DNA from: Selenomonas ruminantium subsp. ruminantium ATCC 12561
Lineage (GTDB): Bacteria > Bacillota > Negativicutes > Selenomonadales > Selenomonadaceae
Reading direction: 5' to 3'
NCBI RefSeq assembly: GCF_000424065.1
Contig: NZ_AUJE01000001.1
Coordinates: forward strand, 62,001 to 126,000
DNA length: 64,000 nt
Shown: in pieces, positions 25,659-34,661 of the stretch
Layout: the number at the start of each line of letters is the position of its first letter
How positions within the stretch are numbered: the stretch's first letter is position 1
The notes under the pieces: model-generated
Databases searched by the model: none
Seen by the model: the letters and a program-made list of their open reading frames with translations, nothing else
What the model was told of the DNA's origin: nothing
Made by a program: the position numbers and the translations under genes

Positions 25659-28600
25659 ATGTTAAAGGATATTACGATAAAATCGCTGGCCAGCGATACG
25701 GTGTATAAGCGGGGGCGCAATTACTATCGGGCGGGCGAGGTGGAAGACCTTGCGGCCTTGAATGAAGCGCAGACGCGCTGGAGTGCCGTGGTTATGGGAA
25801 CGGAACCCTATGAAGTAGAAGTGCGGCTCGACAAAAGCGGCAACAATGTGGAGGGCTATAGCTGTGACTGCCCGGCAGCAGCGCAGTATTTGGGGGCTTG
25901 CAAGCATGTGGTGGCAACACTTATGGCCATTCAGGATGAGCAGGAGCTGAATAAAGTCACGGGGGGCAAGATAAAAGATAATTTTGCCCGCTTGGGCATC
26001 TCTACCGCCCGCGACCTGCTGGAACATACGCAAAGGAAAAAAGAGCAGGAACAAAGCCTGGCCAGTCAGCGAATGTTTTCTTTTTTTCAGGAAGCGGCGC
26101 AGGCAGACAAGGTATCGTACAGCATTGGTGCGGCCCAGTTCGGTCATTTGGAGCCGCGTCTGTTCATTGATGAATACTATGGCAGCTACAAAAGGTGGCT
26201 GGAATTCCGTTTTGGCTTAGATAAACTCTATGTGGTGAAAAATGCCGGTTCCTTTGTCGAGTCCATGGAAAACGGCAAGGATTGGCAGCTGGGCACGAGG
26301 AATGTGGTAAACCTTGCTCAGGTGCGTTGGGGCGATGAACAGTCGGCCAAAATCTATGCGCTGCTGAAAAAATACTTCCGTGCCGAGCAGGGCATGTTTG
26401 CGGCCGGTTCGACCAATCGTTACTATTATATGAGCTACCATTCCTATCTCTTTGACCAAAAGCAGTTCCGCCTGTCCGAAGATGCCTTTGCTGAGTTTTT
26501 GGAAATCATGGGCGACAGCCCCTTTGAATTGCGCCTGAACGGGGCAGAAACGGAAACTGTGCGGGCGGTGCCGGGCAATCCGCATATCGAACTGGAGCTT
26601 CGGGAAAATAAGGGCAGCGGTGAACTGGTGGTGCAGGAAACCGATATGGTTCCCCTGGATGACGAGTGCCGTTTTATCTATCAGGAGGGGCGGATTTTCC
26701 AGACGGAGAAAAAATTTGCCCAGGGCTTAAAGCCGCTGCTGCGCACCTTTGAGGCGGCCGATTCGGTAAAAATCCGGCCGCAGGATATGGCGGCGTTCTT
26801 TGGCAAGGTTCTGCCGCAGATGGAAAAAGCGGCAGAGGTGAAAATCGCACCGAAATTTATGGAAGAATATGTGGTGCACCCCTTGTCGGCAGAACTCTAT
26901 ATTGACTACGAAGGGGACGGCATTGCAGTGCGGCCCAAGTTCGCCTATGGGGATGCGGTATTCAATCCGCTCGTGGAAGCAGAGCCGCCTTTGCGGGATG
27001 GCCGCAAATTGGTGCGGGACGAGAATAAGGAGCAGGAAATCATCATGCGGCTGATGCATTATGGTTTCGGCAAAAAGCGTGACCAGCTGGTACAGCGGGA
27101 TGAAGAGCGCAGCTACGAATTTTTGACCGAGGAACTGCCGAACCTGCCCGACTGGGTTGATGTTTTCTATTCCGATGCCTTTGCCAATCGCCCAGTGCGT
27201 TCCATGCCCAAGGTGACGGCAGGGGTCAGTGTCAACGATTCGAACCTGCTTGAAGTCAGTTTTAATGCCAAGGATTTGGACTTCAATGAACTCATGGAAA
27301 TCCTCGACTCCTATCGGCAGAAACGGCGCTATCACCGCTTGAAGGATAAGACGTTTATCACCCTGGGCGACCAGCAGATGCAGGCTATTGCCGATTTCGT
27401 GGACAATACGGGGATTGCCAAAGCCAAGGCTGATGGCATGAAGGTGGAATTGCCCATGAGTCAGGCCATGTATCTGGACGAACTGGCGCGGGAAGACGAG
27501 GCCCTGCGGTTAGAGCGCAGCCGGGCGTTTCGTGCCATTGTGCGCGATATCCGCCATCCGGAGGAAAGTGCGGCAGAAGTGCCGGAGAGCCTTAAAGGCG
27601 TACTGCGTGACTATCAGGTGACGGGCTTTAACTGGCTGTCGAATCTTTCCGCCTATCATTTGGGCGGGATACTGGCAGATGATATGGGCTTGGGCAAAAC
27701 CCTGCAGGTTATTGCCTTCCTGCTTTCCAAGCAGAATTACCAGGAGCCTCCGTCGCTCGTTATTGCGCCCACTTCGCTGATGTACAACTGGCTAGAGGAG
27801 ATAAGCCGCTTTGCGCCGGGACTCAAAGCCGCAGCTGTAGCAGGCACAAAGGCCGAACGGGAAACGATTCTCGCGGAGGCCGATGCCAGCTTCGATGTGC
27901 TGATTACGACCTATAATATGTTAAAACGCGATATTGCCATGTATGAAAAACGGCGTTTCCGCTATGCTTTCCTTGATGAAGCTCAGCATATCAAAAATCC
28001 CATCACGCAGAACGCGCGGGCGGTGAAAAAGCTCAAGACCAGCGGTTATTTCGCCCTGACGGGTACGCCGATTGAAAATACGCTGACGGAACTTTGGTCG
28101 ATTTTTGACTTTTTGATGCCAGGCTATCTGCTTTCCCATAAAAAATTCAAAGACCGCTATGAAACGCCCATCGTGCGGGAACAGGACGAGCGCAGCTTAA
28201 AAGACCTCAAGCGCCATGTCATGCCCTTTATCCTGCGGCGCATGAAAAAGGACGTGCTTACGGAACTGCCAGACAAGGTGGAGCGCAAGCTGGTAAGTTC
28301 CATGACGCCCAAGCAGGAAAAAGTCTATCAGGGCTGGTTCCTCAAGAGTCAGAAGGAATTTGCCCAGCAGATGGCGGCAGGAGATGACAGCCGCATCAAA
28401 ATACTCGCCATTCTCACGCGCCTGCGGCAGATTGCCTGCGACCCGGCGATGTTCCTCGAAGGGTATACAGGTGGTTCTGGCAAGCTCGACCAGCTTGAAG
28501 AAGTGGTCAGCGATGCTGTGGAGGGGGGGCATCGCATCTTGATTTTCTCCCAGTTTACCACCATGCTTTCCCATATTGGCGAACGGCTCAAACAGCAGGG

Positions 28601-29027
28601 CATTGCCTATTATTACTTGGATGGCTCTACGCCGTCCTTGGAGCGCATTCGCTTGGTCAAGGCCTTTAATGAAGGCGCGACGCCGGTATTTTTGATTTCC
28701 CTGAAAGCGGGCGGTACAGGACTAAACCTCACCGGCGCCGATATGGTTATCCACTTCGACCCGTGGTGGAATCCTGCTGTGGAAGACCAGGCTACTGACC
28801 GTGCCTATCGTTTGGGGCAGAAAAATAATGTGCAGGTAATCAGGCTCCTGGCCAAAGGCACGGTTGAGGAAAAAATCTATGAACTGCAACAGAAGAAAAA
28901 ATCATTAATAGACCAGATGATACAGCCGGGCGAAAACTTCCTGTCCAAACTTACGGATGAGGAGATTCGGGAGCTGTTTCAGACTGACCAACGCTTTTCG
29001 CATGGGCAGCATCTACATGCAGAATAA
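25659..29027 (+). CDS. SNF2-family helicase with N-terminal SWIM zinc finger
   Basis: A protein of about 1122 residues. The N-terminal SWIM motif is CDCPAAAQYLGACKH. A long middle region (about 150-620) resembles the SNF2-associated domain of bacterial members. The motor has DDMGLGKTLQ (Walker A), APTSLMYNW, DEAQHIKN (motif II), LTGTPIENTLTELWSI, SQFTTMLSHI, SLKAGGTGLNLTGADMVIHFDPWWNP and DRAYRLGQ (motif VI). It is a DNA translocase of unknown cellular role, usually solitary. The start is ATG 25659 or TTG 25650, with GGGAG upstream. Its last 26 bp overlap a transposase remnant in another frame. Confidence 0.92.
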   Translation: MLKDITIKSLASDTVYKRGRNYYRAGEVEDLAALNEAQTRWSAVVMGTEPYEVEVRLDKSGNNVEGYSCDCPAAAQYLGACKHVVATLMAIQDEQELNKVTGGKIKDNFARLGISTARDLLEHTQRKKEQEQSLASQRMFSFFQEAAQADKVSYSIGAAQFGHLEPRLFIDEYYGSYKRWLEFRFGLDKLYVVKNAGSFVESMENGKDWQLGTRNVVNLAQVRWGDEQSAKIYALLKKYFRAEQGMFAAGSTNRYYYMSYHSYLFDQKQFRLSEDAFAEFLEIMGDSPFELRLNGAETETVRAVPGNPHIELELRENKGSGELVVQETDMVPLDDECRFIYQEGRIFQTEKKFAQGLKPLLRTFEAADSVKIRPQDMAAFFGKVLPQMEKAAEVKIAPKFMEEYVVHPLSAELYIDYEGDGIAVRPKFAYGDAVFNPLVEAEPPLRDGRKLVRDENKEQEIIMRLMHYGFGKKRDQLVQRDEERSYEFLTEELPNLPDWVDVFYSDAFANRPVRSMPKVTAGVSVNDSNLLEVSFNAKDLDFNELMEILDSYRQKRRYHRLKDKTFITLGDQQMQAIADFVDNTGIAKAKADGMKVELPMSQAMYLDELAREDEALRLERSRAFRAIVRDIRHPEESAAEVPESLKGVLRDYQVTGFNWLSNLSAYHLGGILADDMGLGKTLQVIAFLLSKQNYQEPPSLVIAPTSLMYNWLEEISRFAPGLKAAAVAGTKAERETILAEADASFDVLITTYNMLKRDIAMYEKRRFRYAFLDEAQHIKNPITQNARAVKKLKTSGYFALTGTPIENTLTELWSIFDFLMPGYLLSHKKFKDRYETPIVREQDERSLKDLKRHVMPFILRRMKKDVLTELPDKVERKLVSSMTPKQEKVYQGWFLKSQKEFAQQMAAGDDSRIKILAILTRLRQIACDPAMFLEGYTGGSGKLDQLEEVVSDAVEGGHRILIFSQFTTMLSHIGERLKQQGIAYYYLDGSTPSLERIRLVKAFNEGATPVFLISLKAGGTGLNLTGADMVIHFDPWWNPAVEDQATDRAYRLGQKNNVQVIRLLAKGTVEEKIYELQQKKKSLIDQMIQPGENFLSKLTDEEIRELFQTDQRFSHGQHLHAE

Positions 29028-29112
29028 GCTGGAACAAGTTTGCGAAGGCTTTTCCAAGAACACCTACTATCGCTTCCTAAAGAATCCGCGCATCAACGGG
29101 CTCTGCCTATGA
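29002..29112 (+). pseudogene. Transposase N-terminal remnant
   Basis: In the frame offset from the helicase, 29002-29112 encodes 36 residues including KLEQVCEGFSKNTYYRFLKN. This resembles the N-terminal helix-turn-helix region of IS4-type transposases (S-K-x-T-x-Y-R-F-L). It ends at TGA, with no transposase sequence beyond and no terminal inverted repeats seen. It overlaps the helicase gene end, so that end may have been changed by an insertion and later decay. Confidence 0.5.
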
Positions 29113-29127
29113 AAAAATACAAACTGT

Positions 29128-29165
29128 AGCCGTTGTCCGTGGATAGACCACAGGCAACGGCTTTT
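29128..29165 (+). terminator. Terminator after SNF2 helicase
   Basis: AGCCGTTG (29128-29135) pairs with CAACGGCT (29155-29162), with TGG/CCA pairing inside, followed by a short T run. Confidence 0.65.
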
Positions 29166-29184
29166 ATAATGGAGAAAATCACAA

Positions 29185-29226
29185 AAAGGCGATTCACTGT
29201 CTCTTCTGAGTCAGCGAATCGCCTTT
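29185..29226. repeat. Second intergenic hairpin after SNF2 gene
   Basis: AAAGGCGATTC (29185-29195) pairs perfectly with GAATCGCCTTT (29216-29226), and the stem extends inward with one mismatch. It may be a further terminator or a remnant of a mobile-element end. Confidence 0.55.
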
Positions 29227-29262
29227 GCTGTTAGGGGCGCGGCTATTATTTCGCAGTCCCTT

Positions 29263-29445
29263 TTACAATACCGCAAGCGGTAGTAAAGGCCTGTCAACGT
29301 TATAACGAGCCATCTGATAAGGAAGTAGATAAGCTTGTTGCAATACCGCAAGCGGTAGTAAAGGCTTGTCAACCTCAATCGTATGATTGGGTTCCTCGAT
29401 TATTCGGGGTTACAATACCGCAAGCGGTAGTAAAGGCCTGTCAAC
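29263..29445. CRISPR. CRISPR-like mini-array: three 36-bp repeats, two unique spacers
   Basis: Copies at 29263-29298, 29338-29373 and 29410-29445. Copies 1 and 3 are identical; copy 2 differs at two positions. Each contains the palindrome TACCGCAAGCGGTA and ends GGCCTGTCAAC (GGCTTGTCAAC in copy 2). The intervening sequences (39 and 36 bp) are unrelated to each other, as in a CRISPR array. No cas gene is in the window and no leader is recognisable. It could be an orphan or decaying array, or a tandem repeat of another kind. From 29446 to 29590 I see no further feature. Confidence 0.5.
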
Positions 29446-29590
29446 AGTGACGCTCAGAAGCCGCGTGGTTCCTGGTCTCTAAACCCTGTTTTTGAAAAGG
29501 TTCGCCATTTTTTGCCAAAATCCTGCTGGCTGGAAAATTTTTTGTTCCGAAAATGCATGATTTTTTGCCTCTATCCCTTGCCAATGAAAA

Positions 29591-29629
29591 GAAGCTGCAA
29601 CAAATATTTTCACAATTTGTTGCAGCTTC
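29591..29629 (-). terminator. Terminator of the tRNA-Ser pair
   Basis: A perfect 15-bp stem (29591-29605 with 29615-29629) with a 9-nt loop. On the minus strand it is followed by TTTT, a few bases beyond the tRNA 3' end. Confidence 0.8.
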
Positions 29630-29641
29630 GTTATTTCACAG

Positions 29642-29732
29642 TGGCGGAGTGGGAGGGATTCGAACCCTCGCACCAGTTACCCGGCCTAACGATTTAGCAA
29701 ACCGTCCTCTTCAGCCTCTTGAGTACCACTCC
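29642..29732 (-). tRNA. tRNA-Ser (anticodon GCT)
   Basis: The minus strand folds as a class II tRNA: acceptor GGAGTGG (29732-29726) pairs with CCACTCC, followed by G73 and an encoded CCA (to 29642). The anticodon loop is TTTGCTAAA, giving anticodon GCT. There is a long variable arm and a GGTTCGAATCC T-arm. It reads AGC/AGU serine codons. Confidence 0.95.
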
Positions 29733-29735
29733 ATA

Positions 29736-29824
29736 TGGCGGAGAGGGTGGGATTCGAACCCACGCACCCTTTCGAGCCTACCGGTTTTCAAGACCGGACT
29801 CTTCAACCACTTGAGTACCTCTCC
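29736..29824 (-). tRNA. tRNA-Ser (anticodon TGA)
   Basis: A class II tRNA on the minus strand with acceptor GGAGAGG/CCTCTCC, anticodon loop TCTTGAAAA (anticodon TGA), a long variable arm, a GGTTCGAATCC T-arm and encoded CCA ending at 29736. It is separated from the downstream tRNA-Ser(GCT) by 3 bp, so the two share a transcript. Confidence 0.95.
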
Positions 29825-29839
29825 GTAATTAACAGTAAT

Positions 29840-29869
29840 ATTATAGCAGGTTATCCGTGAACTTGTCAA
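29840..29869 (-). promoter_or_regulatory. Promoter of the tRNA-Ser pair
   Basis: TTGACA (29869-29864), an 18-bp spacer, then TATAAT (29845-29840) on the minus strand. It ends 15 bp before the tRNA-Ser(TGA) 5' end. Confidence 0.8.
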
Positions 29870-29946
29870 ATGGCGGGGATTGCGCTATACTATCATACGT
29901 TGCTAAATATTAAAGTAAGAATTTGCAAGTGCAGGAGTTGAGGGCG

Positions 29947-30726
29947 TTGAAAATTGCCTTTTTTGATTCCGGTATGGGGGGACTTTCGGTTCTGCATCAT
30001 GCCATGAAGGTTCTGCCCCATGAGGAGTTTATATTCTATGCCGATGAGGATAATGTCCCTTATGGCACGAAAAGTACCGCGCAGGTGCAAAAGTTTGTGG
30101 GGGAGGCCTTTGATTTCCTGCTCAAGCAGGATGTAAAGGCCATTGTGGTGGCCTGCAATACGGCAACCTCGGTGGCGGTAGCGGAGATGCGCCGTCGTTA
30201 TGATTTGCCCATTATCGGCATGGAGCCGGCGGCCAAGAAAGCGCTGGACATGGACGGCACGAAACGTGTGCTGGTGACGGCGACGCCGATTACGGTCAAA
30301 GGCCGCAAGATGGAACTTTTGATTGAAAAGGTGGATAAGGACCATTTGGTGGATCGTCTGGCTCTGCCGGAATTGGTGACCTTTGCCGAGCGTATGGAGT
30401 TTAACTCGCAGGCCGTGACGGATTATCTGCAGGAGCAGCTTCAGCCCTTTGATTTGTCGAAGTATTCTTCGCTGGTGCTGGGCTGTACGCATTTTAATTA
30501 TTTCAAGGACACCCTGCGGGAGATTCTGCCGGAGAATGTGCAGTTCGTGGACGGCAATGAAGGCACTGTGCGGGAACTTATCCGCCGCCTTAAAGAACGC
30601 AATCAGTTGGAGCATAACGCGCAGTCGGTAACGTATTTTTATTCCGGCCGTCAGGTGACAGACCCCATGGAATTGGAACGACTGCAAAAATGCCTTGCGC
30701 GGCTGGAAAAGATGTACCGGATTTGA
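29947..30726 (+). CDS. murI: Glutamate racemase
   Basis: A 259-residue cytoplasmic enzyme that interconverts L- and D-glutamate for peptidoglycan. It has the substrate loop FFDSGMGGLSVL at the N-terminus, the first catalytic cysteine in VVACNTATSVA, and the second in LGCTHFNYF. A TTG start at 29947 is preferred: AGGAG lies 10 bp upstream and homology begins with KIAFFDSG. It is divergent from the tRNA pair. Confidence 0.95.
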   Translation: MKIAFFDSGMGGLSVLHHAMKVLPHEEFIFYADEDNVPYGTKSTAQVQKFVGEAFDFLLKQDVKAIVVACNTATSVAVAEMRRRYDLPIIGMEPAAKKALDMDGTKRVLVTATPITVKGRKMELLIEKVDKDHLVDRLALPELVTFAERMEFNSQAVTDYLQEQLQPFDLSKYSSLVLGCTHFNYFKDTLREILPENVQFVDGNEGTVRELIRRLKERNQLEHNAQSVTYFYSGRQVTDPMELERLQKCLARLEKMYRI

Positions 30727-30790
30727 CTTGACTTTACTGGTCTTTTGTTCTAGTCTATACAATGTGCGTAAAGTGTTAAGGAGGGTTTTT

Positions 30791-31237
30791 ATGCCAGTAA
30801 ATATTGAACATCATGTAAACTTCTACGACACGGACGCTATGGCGGTGGTACACCATGCCAATTATATCCGCTGGTTTGAAATCGGGCGGGTGGCTTATTT
30901 GCGCTCCATCGGTATTACCCTTACGGAAATGATGGACGATGGCTATGTGTTCCCCATTACGGACATCAGTGCCAAGTACGTTTCGCCGGGTAAGTTTGAT
31001 GATGAATTGATTATCGAAACCACGGCGACGGCGCTTACGAAGGTGAAGATGTGCTTTAAGTATCGCATTTTGCGCAAGGATACCGGAGAGCTGCTGGTGA
31101 CCGGCAAATCACAGAATGTCTATACCAGCAAGGAAACCGGACATATCACCCGCCTGCCGGAAAAATATCTTACGCGTTTGCAGGCGGCGATGGCGAAGGA
31201 AAAAGCCGTGGCAGAGGCGCAAAATAGAGAAAAATAA
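30791..31237 (+). CDS. Acyl-CoA thioesterase, 4HBT/YbgC family
   Basis: A 148-residue hot-dog fold protein. The N-terminus has HVNFYDTDAMAVVHHANYIRWFE, the 4-hydroxybenzoyl-CoA thioesterase signature with the catalytic aspartate and following His/Asn. AAGGAGGG lies just before ATG 30791. It hydrolyses short acyl-CoA thioesters; the natural substrate is unknown. It starts a run of plus-strand genes downstream of murI. Confidence 0.9.
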   Translation: MPVNIEHHVNFYDTDAMAVVHHANYIRWFEIGRVAYLRSIGITLTEMMDDGYVFPITDISAKYVSPGKFDDELIIETTATALTKVKMCFKYRILRKDTGELLVTGKSQNVYTSKETGHITRLPEKYLTRLQAAMAKEKAVAEAQNREK

Positions 31238-31263
31238 ACAGGGAATTTTAGGGAGGAATTATA

Positions 31264-31815
31264 GTGGATTGTTTAACCTTAGTGTTATTAGTTATCCTGG
31301 CTGTGATTTGCATGACGAAATTATTCTTGGCCTATTTGGGGACGGAAGATATCCGGGTAGATGCAAGCAGCCCGGTGGAGCTGGAGTCCAAGGACGAGAA
31401 CAGTCTGGTGCTCTCCAAGAAACTGCGCTTTTATAATGAAGGCAAACAGTGTGCCACCATTATGGATGCCATCTGCCGCAGCCAGCTGCCCTATGAGCAG
31501 TATGATGGCATTGAAGTGCGTCCGAAAGCTGAACGTGAAGGCGAAGTCCGTGAGGACGATTACTTCGAAGCAGTGATTATTCAGAAGAAGGGCTACAAGG
31601 GCGGCGAAGACAGCCTGAACATCTTTGCCAAAATCAAGCTTACGCCGCGCAAGGGCATGAGCCTTAATGAAGCGCTGTCCCACATGGTTGACCTGCCGGT
31701 GGACTTCATCTGGCAGGAAACGGGCCGTACGGTTCAGCATTACAAGAAACTGCGTATTGAAATCACGGCTGATGAAATCGCCAAACTCGCTGGCGTTCAG
31801 CTGGTAAAGGATTAA
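31264..31815 (+). CDS. Conserved-looking membrane-anchored protein of unknown function
   Basis: A 183-residue protein with an N-terminal hydrophobic helix (about residues 4-25, [20 protein letters not shown]) followed by a soluble domain rich in charged residues. I do not recognise the domain. It lies 13 bp before the CofE-like gene and the two probably share a transcript. A GTG at 31264 is the apparent start, after GGGAGG. Codon use is like that of its neighbours. Confidence 0.55.
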   Translation: MDCLTLVLLVILAVICMTKLFLAYLGTEDIRVDASSPVELESKDENSLVLSKKLRFYNEGKQCATIMDAICRSQLPYEQYDGIEVRPKAEREGEVREDDYFEAVIIQKKGYKGGEDSLNIFAKIKLTPRKGMSLNEALSHMVDLPVDFIWQETGRTVQHYKKLRIEITADEIAKLAGVQLVKD

Positions 31816-31828
31816 GGAGGGCATAGAT

Positions 31829-32488
31829 ATGGCTGAAGAAATGAAACTTATCCCGGTGCCCACGCGCATCTTAACGGAAAAAGATGATATTGTAGATGCC
31901 ATCGAGCATTACACGAAAGATAAAATCGGGGAAAACGATCTGCTCTGCTGTGCGGAATCCGTAGTGGCTATCACCCAGGGGCGTTTCGTGCGTCCGGAGG
32001 ATCTTGAAATCTCCGACCTGGCGAAATTCTGCTGCCGTTTTATCCCGGATTACGGCTCGCTGGCTTCGCCGCATGGCATGCAGTCCCTGATGGACGTAGA
32101 AGGCAAGTGGCGGGTAGCCTTTGCCCTGTTTGCCGGCTTCATCGCTAAAATCTTTGGCAAGAGCGGTATGTTCTACGTTTGGGGTGGCAAGGAAACGGCC
32201 ATGATTGATGATGTTACGGGTACGATGCCTCCGTTTGATAAATGTATCGTTTATGGGCCGGGTGAACCGTACGAAGTCGTAAAACGCATCAAAGAGCGTC
32301 TGGGCTGCTTCGGTGCGATGATTGCTGACGTTAATGACCTCAAACGCAGCCGCGTGGTCGGTATTACCGATGGGGTAGACGGCGAAATTGCCCGCAACCT
32401 GCTCATTGATAATCCGTTCGGCAACGCTTCGCAGAAGACGCCAATCTGCATTATCAAGAATTATAAGCAGTATCAGGAAAGCAAATAA
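31829..32488 (+). CDS. CofE-like (F420 gamma-glutamyl ligase family) protein
   Basis: A 219-residue protein resembling coenzyme F420-0:L-glutamate ligase: [18 protein letters not shown], then [19 protein letters not shown] near the N-terminus and [18 protein letters not shown] near the C-terminus. No other F420 genes are in the window and I would not expect F420 in this group, so it more likely acts on a different acceptor. AAGGAGG precedes ATG 31829. It is followed by a terminator, so the preceding gene and this one form a unit. Confidence 0.7.
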   Translation: MAEEMKLIPVPTRILTEKDDIVDAIEHYTKDKIGENDLLCCAESVVAITQGRFVRPEDLEISDLAKFCCRFIPDYGSLASPHGMQSLMDVEGKWRVAFALFAGFIAKIFGKSGMFYVWGGKETAMIDDVTGTMPPFDKCIVYGPGEPYEVVKRIKERLGCFGAMIADVNDLKRSRVVGITDGVDGEIARNLLIDNPFGNASQKTPICIIKNYKQYQESK

Positions 32489-32501
32489 GTGATTGTAAGG
32501 A

Positions 32502-32529
32502 GAGCTGTGCTAGTTCACGGCTCTTTTTT
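32502..32529 (+). terminator. Terminator after CofE-like gene
   Basis: GAGCTGTG (32502-32509) pairs with CACGGCTC (32516-32523), followed by six Ts. It is immediately upstream of rph. Confidence 0.8.
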
Positions 32530-32541
32530 AGGAGTGATGAT

Positions 32542-33288
32542 ATGGAGCGTTTCAGGCATCGCGCTGCCGACGAGCTGCGCCCCTGCAAAATTCACCGCAA
32601 GTTTCAAAAATACCCTGCAGGGTCTGTGCTCATCGAGATGGGCAATACCAAGGTAATCTGCGCCGCAACAGTGGAAGAACGAGTGCCTTTCTTTTTGAAG
32701 GGCACAGGTGAAGGCTGGATTACCGCAGAGTATTCGCTGCTGCCAAGTGCCACTGGTACACGCACTCAGCGGGAGGCAGTCAAGGGCAAGCAGTCTGGCC
32801 GCACGCAGGAAATCGAACGGCTGATTGGCCGTTCTTTGCGCTCCGTGGTGGATACCAAGGCTTTAGGGGAACGCACCATCATGATTGACTGCGATGTGAT
32901 TCAGGCCGACGGCGGCACGCGTACAGCTTCCATCACGGGAGCTTTTGTCGCATTAGTGGAGGCGTGTTCGACCTTTTATCAGAAGGGAAATGTCTTTCCG
33001 GTGAAGGACTTTCTTGCTGCCATCAGTGTGGGCATAAATAAGGATAATGAACCAATCCTTGACCTCTGTTACGAGGAAGACTCAACGGCCATGGTGGATA
33101 TGAACGTGGTCATGACGGGCTTTGGCAAGTTTGTCGAAGTGCAGGGGACTGGTGAGGGACGGCCTTTTGACCATCAGGAACTCACGCGTCTGTTGGCTTT
33201 GGGGGAAAAGGGCTGTCAGGAACTTATTTCCTATGAAAAGGATATTTTAGGCGGCCAGCTCGTGTGGTTAGTGGGCCGTGTTGGTTGA
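32542..33288 (+). CDS. rph: Ribonuclease PH
   Basis: A 248-residue phosphorolytic 3' exoribonuclease that trims tRNA 3' ends. It shows [28 protein letters not shown], the conserved [14 protein letters not shown] phosphate-binding region, [23 protein letters not shown] and [11 protein letters not shown]. It is followed 18 bp later by rdgB, an arrangement common in Firmicutes. Confidence 0.96.
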   Translation: MERFRHRAADELRPCKIHRKFQKYPAGSVLIEMGNTKVICAATVEERVPFFLKGTGEGWITAEYSLLPSATGTRTQREAVKGKQSGRTQEIERLIGRSLRSVVDTKALGERTIMIDCDVIQADGGTRTASITGAFVALVEACSTFYQKGNVFPVKDFLAAISVGINKDNEPILDLCYEEDSTAMVDMNVVMTGFGKFVEVQGTGEGRPFDHQELTRLLALGEKGCQELISYEKDILGGQLVWLVGRVG

Positions 33289-33306
33289 TTTTAGGGGAGT
33301 TTTTAC

Positions 33307-33906
33307 ATGAAGAAGATTGTCATTGCCACGAAAAATGCAGGCAAGGTACGGGAATTGAAAGATGCTTTTGCCCATCTGCCGGTAGAAGTGGTGGCTTTGT
33401 CGGATTTTGGGCCATTGCCGAATGCGATTGAAGATGGGGAAACCTTTGCGGAAAATGCAGCCATTAAGGCACAGTTTTATCGGGATAAGACTGGCTGTGC
33501 CTGCCTGGCTGATGATTCCGGTTTGGAAGTGGCTGTGTTGGGCGGGCGCCCTGGTGTCTATTCCTCCCGTTATGCCGGTTATAATGCGGAAGACTGGGCC
33601 AACAATCAGAAGATGCTCGAAGAACTCTGTATTGCCGATGTGGAAGAATCTCCGGCGAATTACCGTTGCAGCCTGTGCTTTGTGGATACAGATGGTACGA
33701 TACTGACTGCTGATGGGCGCTGTGATGGTGTGGTCAGGAAGATTCCCCGCGGGAAAAATGGTTTTGGTTATGACCCCTATTTCTACACCAACGAGTATGC
33801 TGGGCGTACCATGGCTGAATTGACTATGGAAGAAAAGTCCCGTATCAGCCATCGGGGGCGGGCTTTGCGTAAATTGACACAGAAGTTAGAGGAGCATCTG
33901 GCATGA
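33307..33906 (+). CDS. rdgB: XTP/dITP pyrophosphatase (HAM1/RdgB)
   Basis: A 199-residue house-cleaning nucleotidase that removes non-canonical purine triphosphates. The motifs are IATKNAGKVRELK at the N-terminus, ENAAIKAQFY, LADDSGLEVAVLGGRPGVYSSRYAG and GKNGFGYDPYFY, with SHRGRALRKL at the end. It overlaps the next gene by 4 bp (ATGA). Confidence 0.96.
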   Translation: MKKIVIATKNAGKVRELKDAFAHLPVEVVALSDFGPLPNAIEDGETFAENAAIKAQFYRDKTGCACLADDSGLEVAVLGGRPGVYSSRYAGYNAEDWANNQKMLEELCIADVEESPANYRCSLCFVDTDGTILTADGRCDGVVRKIPRGKNGFGYDPYFYTNEYAGRTMAELTMEEKSRISHRGRALRKLTQKLEEHLA

Positions 33907-34388
33907 AAATCGGCATTGTCAGTGACAGCCACGGCAGTTATCAGGCTATAGATTCGATGCTGGCACATAAGGAGGCACAGGGAGTGGCTCTGTGGCTCTT
34001 TGCTGGTGACATTGCCATGGATGCCGATTATTTGGCTATGGTAACGGACAAAGAGGTCATTCGGGTAGCTGGAAATAACGACTGGCCCGGTGGCCATTTG
34101 CCCGACTATGAAACAGCCGATATCGCTGGACATACCATCTTATTGACGCATGGACACTTGTTCGGGGTGAATTTTGGCTTGAACAACCTGCAGCAGGCGG
34201 CGCTGGCTGTTGGAGCGGATATCGCTGTATATGGACATACCCATGTTGCGGTGCAGGAGATTATCGATAATGTACTGATTGTAAATCCTGGCAGCGTTGC
34301 CCGTCCACGCGATGCAGCCAATGGTTCGTTTATGGTGATGGATTTACAGCCGGGGAAATCTCCCCTTGTAAAGCTGATAAGAATATAA
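33903..34388 (+). CDS. YfcE/MJ0936-family metallophosphodiesterase
   Basis: A 161-residue metallophosphoesterase with the metal-binding set IVSDSHGS, AGDIAMDAD, VAGNNDW, LTHGHLFG and YGHTHVA. It is coupled to rdgB. Related enzymes cleave model phosphodiesters; the natural substrate is unknown. Confidence 0.92.
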   Translation: MKIGIVSDSHGSYQAIDSMLAHKEAQGVALWLFAGDIAMDADYLAMVTDKEVIRVAGNNDWPGGHLPDYETADIAGHTILLTHGHLFGVNFGLNNLQQAALAVGADIAVYGHTHVAVQEIIDNVLIVNPGSVARPRDAANGSFMVMDLQPGKSPLVKLIRI

Positions 34389-34442
34389 ACAAATTTAATT
34401 TTATAATCATTATCAAATGGAAAAGTTTTATATTTTTTTCTA

Positions 34443-34473
34443 AAAAAGTCCTGCTTTTAGCAGGATTTTTTTT
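34443..34473 (+). terminator. Terminator of the rph-rdgB-phosphodiesterase operon
   Basis: TCCTGC (34449-34454) pairs with GCAGGA (34460-34465), with A and T runs on either side. It may work in both directions. Confidence 0.8.
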
Positions 34474-34587
34474 GCGAATATCTAATATAAATATTGATGT
34501 GATAGAAGTCACTATTAGTGGTAACCAAGGTACATAAAAGTGAATTCGATTCACTATTTATGCGGCTCAGGCACAGCTTCCGAATGC

Positions 34588-34616
34588 TTGAAAATCAATA
34601 GGAAATGTGTTATTAT
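34588..34616 (+). promoter_or_regulatory. Promoter of the fumarase/fumarate reductase genes
   Basis: TTGAAA (34588-34593), 17 bp, TATTAT (34611-34616). It lies about 45 bp before the first fumarase gene. Confidence 0.6.
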
Positions 34617-34661
34617 GGGCCTGCTGATGTGTGATAAAGTGTATTTATGGGAGGGATTACT

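Noticed and set aside
29553-29828. 91-codon plus-strand frame ending in a GWDSNPRTLSSLPVFKTGLFNH-like run
   Set aside because: This is a well-known artefact of translating tRNA-Ser genes antisense; the region encodes two tRNAs on the minus strand.
34402-34416. Fur-box-like ATAATCATTATC
   Set aside because: It matches part of the consensus but lies in the 3' end of the phosphodiesterase unit before a terminator, with no promoter it could control.
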